Assembly (NCBI GenBank): GCA_003489395.1
Contig: DNMN01000051.1
Location: forward strand, 1-5,855
Source of the DNA: Candidatus Yonathbacteria bacterium
GTDB taxonomy: Bacteria > Patescibacteriota > Minisyncoccia > Phycocordibacterales > UBA1550
Reading direction: 5' to 3'
Length of the DNA: 5,855 bases
A program made the position numbers and the translations under genes. The stretch's first letter is position 1; every line of letters begins with the position of its first letter. The notes beneath the pieces were generated by a model. The model saw only the letters and a list, made by a program, of their open reading frames with translations. It did not search any database and was not told the DNA's origin. Positions 5,171 to 5,855 of the stretch are shown here, piece by piece.

Positions 5171-5192
5171 CCATGAATCAGCTGATTCATGG
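5171..5192. repeat. 22-bp perfect palindrome after tsf
   Basis: Arms 5171-5181 and 5182-5192 are exact reverse complements with no loop, and two more RNA pairs extend it. It begins 30 nt after the tsf stop codon. No T-tract follows, so it would be at most a weak terminator or an mRNA 3'-end stabiliser. Its centre (5175-5188) is GAATCAGCTGATTC, identical to the centre of the palindrome at 471-518. Confidence 0.85.
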
Positions 5193-5275
5193 TTGACAAT
5201 TGACCCAGCTTCGCTGACAATTAACAAATACGGATTCTTTTTTGGTCAAATGTCAGTGGTCAATTGTCAAATGTT
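5193..5275 (+). repeat. TTGACA/TGTCAA-rich intergenic region with inverted and direct repeats
   Basis: A 13-bp inverted repeat pairs TTGACAATTGACC (5193-5205) with GGTCAATTGTCAA (5258-5270). Direct copies of GTCAAATGT start at 5245 and 5266, 21 bp apart. A possible promoter is the perfect -35 TTGACA (5193-5198), 17-bp spacer and GACAAT (5216-5221), which would leave a leader of about 54 nt before the membrane-protein gene. The repeats could be operator sites or neutral low-complexity DNA. Confidence 0.5.
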
Positions 5276-5281
5276 CATCTT

Positions 5282-5677
5282 ATGATTGTCATCATTACAT
5301 TATTCTATCTCTCCCTCGCAACCATCATTGGAATGGTTTCGTGGAAGCTTATTACCTTACGCAATTTAAAGCTTTCGCTTGTAGAGGGTGTTGAGAAAGA
5401 ACTTCACGGCAAGCTTTACGATACAATTCATAACGCGTGGTATGTGTTTCGCGTTGTGGTGCTCGCGCGAATCCGCAAGTTTGCGCTTGCGATATTTTAC
5501 ACCACTGCGCATGAGATGCTCCACTTTACTGAACTTGTTGGCCAAAGACTAAAGGAACGCCACAGTAAATGGTTTGATATGGTGAAAGGGAAAGGTGTAA
5601 TCAGAAAAAAGGGCTCCGTTTCCTTTTTTCTGCGAGATGTGGCAGAATACAAAAAGTCACTAGCAAGGGACAATTAA
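5282..5677 (+). CDS. Small single-pass membrane protein of unknown function
   Basis: I do not recognise a named family for this 131-aa protein. Residues 2-20 form one strong transmembrane helix (IVIITLFYLSLATIIGMVSW) followed by basic residues, which predicts a cytoplasmic remainder. The middle (about 35-95) looks helical, with a second, less hydrophobic stretch near 55-73. The tail is rich in Lys and Arg and contains GKGVIRKKGSVSFFLRDVAE (103-122), which looks like a conserved motif of small Parcubacteria proteins (from memory, not searched). HEMLH at 77-81 fits the HExxH metal-binding pattern, but the protein is too small for a typical metalloprotease. I use ATG 5282; a TTG at 5264 would add six residues but has no support. 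No Shine-Dalgarno sequence is seen. The gene stands alone between tsf and the tRNA-Thr repeats. Confidence 0.75.
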   Translation: MIVIITLFYLSLATIIGMVSWKLITLRNLKLSLVEGVEKELHGKLYDTIHNAWYVFRVVVLARIRKFALAIFYTTAHEMLHFTELVGQRLKERHSKWFDMVKGKGVIRKKGSVSFFLRDVAEYKKSLARDN

Positions 5678-5680
5678 CTT

Positions 5681-5709
5681 TTGACGATTGCATAAAGAGC
5701 CAGTAAATA
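5681..5709 (+). promoter_or_regulatory. Possible promoter of the broken tRNA-Thr copy
   Basis: TTGACG (5681-5686), a 17-bp spacer and TAAATA (5704-5709) would start transcription at about 5716, the first base before the tRNA-like sequence. The -10 match is weak. The 44-bp repeat begins inside this spacer, so the second copy carries the -10 but not this -35. Confidence 0.3.
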
Positions 5710-5735
5710 TTATTGTGCCATCTTAGCTCAGCTGG
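5692..5735 (+). repeat. 44-bp direct repeat, copy 1
   Basis: This is identical over all 44 bases to 5793-5836, with starts 101 bp apart. It contains 25 bp of upstream sequence plus the first 19 bases of a tRNA-Thr gene (GCCATCTTAGCTCAGCTGG). Confidence 0.95.
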
Positions 5736-5771
5736 CAAAAAGACAACAATCAACGGTTTACAAGACCGTTG
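5717..5771 (+). pseudogene. Broken tRNA-Thr copy with inverted anticodon loop
   Basis: The first 19 bases match tRNA-Thr exactly through the D loop. Then the D-stem 3' strand (TAGAG in the intact copy) is replaced by 15 unrelated bases. Next comes a perfect 7-bp stem, CAACGGT (5751-5757) with ACCGTTG (5765-5771), around the loop TTACAAG. That loop is the exact reverse complement of CTTGTAA, the standard tRNA-Thr(TGT) anticodon loop. No T arm or acceptor 3' strand (AGATGGC) follows before the second copy. It cannot make a normal tRNA. It may be a rearranged duplicate, or an assembly error near a sequence end. Confidence 0.7.
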
Positions 5772-5797
5772 CAGAAAAGAGTAGTGTAGTGTATAAA
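5769..5797 (+). promoter_or_regulatory. Promoter of the intact tRNA-Thr
   Basis: TTGCAG (5769-5774), an exact 17-bp spacer and TATAAA (5792-5797) form a good promoter, with initiation expected near 5804, about 14 nt before the tRNA. Its -35 overlaps the 3' end of the inverted anticodon arm in the broken copy. Confidence 0.5.
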
Positions 5798-5836
5798 GAG
5801 CCAGTAAATATTATTGTGCCATCTTAGCTCAGCTGG
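5793..5836 (+). repeat. 44-bp direct repeat, copy 2
   Basis: This is identical to 5692-5735. It leads into the apparently intact tRNA-Thr. Confidence 0.95.
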
Positions 5837-5855
5837 TAGAGCAACGGTTTTGTAA
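5818..5855 (+). tRNA. tRNA-Thr (anticodon TGT), 3' end outside the window
   Basis: The sequence starts with acceptor strand GCCATCT, then TA, D stem GCTC/GAGC around AGCTGGTA, A26 and the anticodon stem 5' strand. The loop TTTGTAA gives anticodon TGT, which reads ACA. The layout matches other bacterial tRNA-Thr(TGT) genes base for base in the D arm. The window ends at the last base of the anticodon loop, so the rest cannot be checked. Confidence 0.85.

Noticed and set aside
5717..5855. Prophage or integrative-element attachment sites suggested by the 44-bp tRNA repeat
   Set aside because: The copies are only 101 bp apart, no integrase or cargo lies between them, and the shared part is the tRNA 5' end, whereas att sites usually lie at the anticodon or 3' end.

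Overview
The window looks like a bacterial genome fragment from the Candidate Phyla Radiation (Patescibacteria), most likely a Parcubacteria-type lineage. The evidence is short intergenic gaps, a shortened release factor 1 (322 aa), a minimal 196-aa EF-Ts, an S2 protein with an AAGAHFGY-type N-terminus, and small lineage-type hypothetical proteins. This placement comes from recognising protein style by eye; no search was run. All nine protein genes end in TAA or TAG.

Layout. Bases 1-468 hold a free-standing response-regulator receiver on the plus strand. It converges on a tRNA-Ser(GGA) gene on the minus strand (523-609), and a perfect 48-bp palindrome between them can terminate both. Two minus-strand genes follow: an 81-aa hypothetical protein (683-928) and a secreted staphylococcal-nuclease-type enzyme (998-1564). 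The nuclease gene carries a perfect 49-bp hairpin inside its coding region. Divergent from it is the translation block: rpmE (L31, 1630-1851), a terminator, then prfA (RF1, 1939-2907). Next comes an AT-richer gene (2991-3599) that resembles a histidine phosphatase with every catalytic residue replaced. It is the only gene here with a clear Shine-Dalgarno sequence. After a UUCG-loop terminator and a roughly 85-nt candidate structured leader come rpsB (3800-4498) and tsf (4551-5141), the usual S2/EF-Ts pair. A second palindrome follows, then a TTGACA-rich intergenic stretch, then a 131-aa single-pass membrane protein (5282-5677). The window ends in a 44-bp direct repeat carrying the 5' part of tRNA-Thr twice. 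The first copy is broken and contains an anticodon arm whose loop is inverted. The second is an apparently normal tRNA-Thr(TGT), cut off by the window edge.

How it works together. rpmE, prfA, rpsB, tsf and the tRNAs supply translation: ribosomal proteins, termination, EF-Tu recycling and Ser/Thr decoding. The nuclease probably digests extracellular DNA, which suits an organism that scavenges nucleotides. A shared promoter style stands out: at five genes a -10 box ends only 7-10 nt before the ATG, which predicts leaderless or nearly leaderless mRNAs. No mobile element, CRISPR array or defence system is visible. The features most worth a second look are the broken tRNA-Thr copy, the two palindromes sharing a 14-bp core, the hairpin inside the nuclease gene, the inactive-phosphatase-like protein and the possible rpsB leader pseudoknot.
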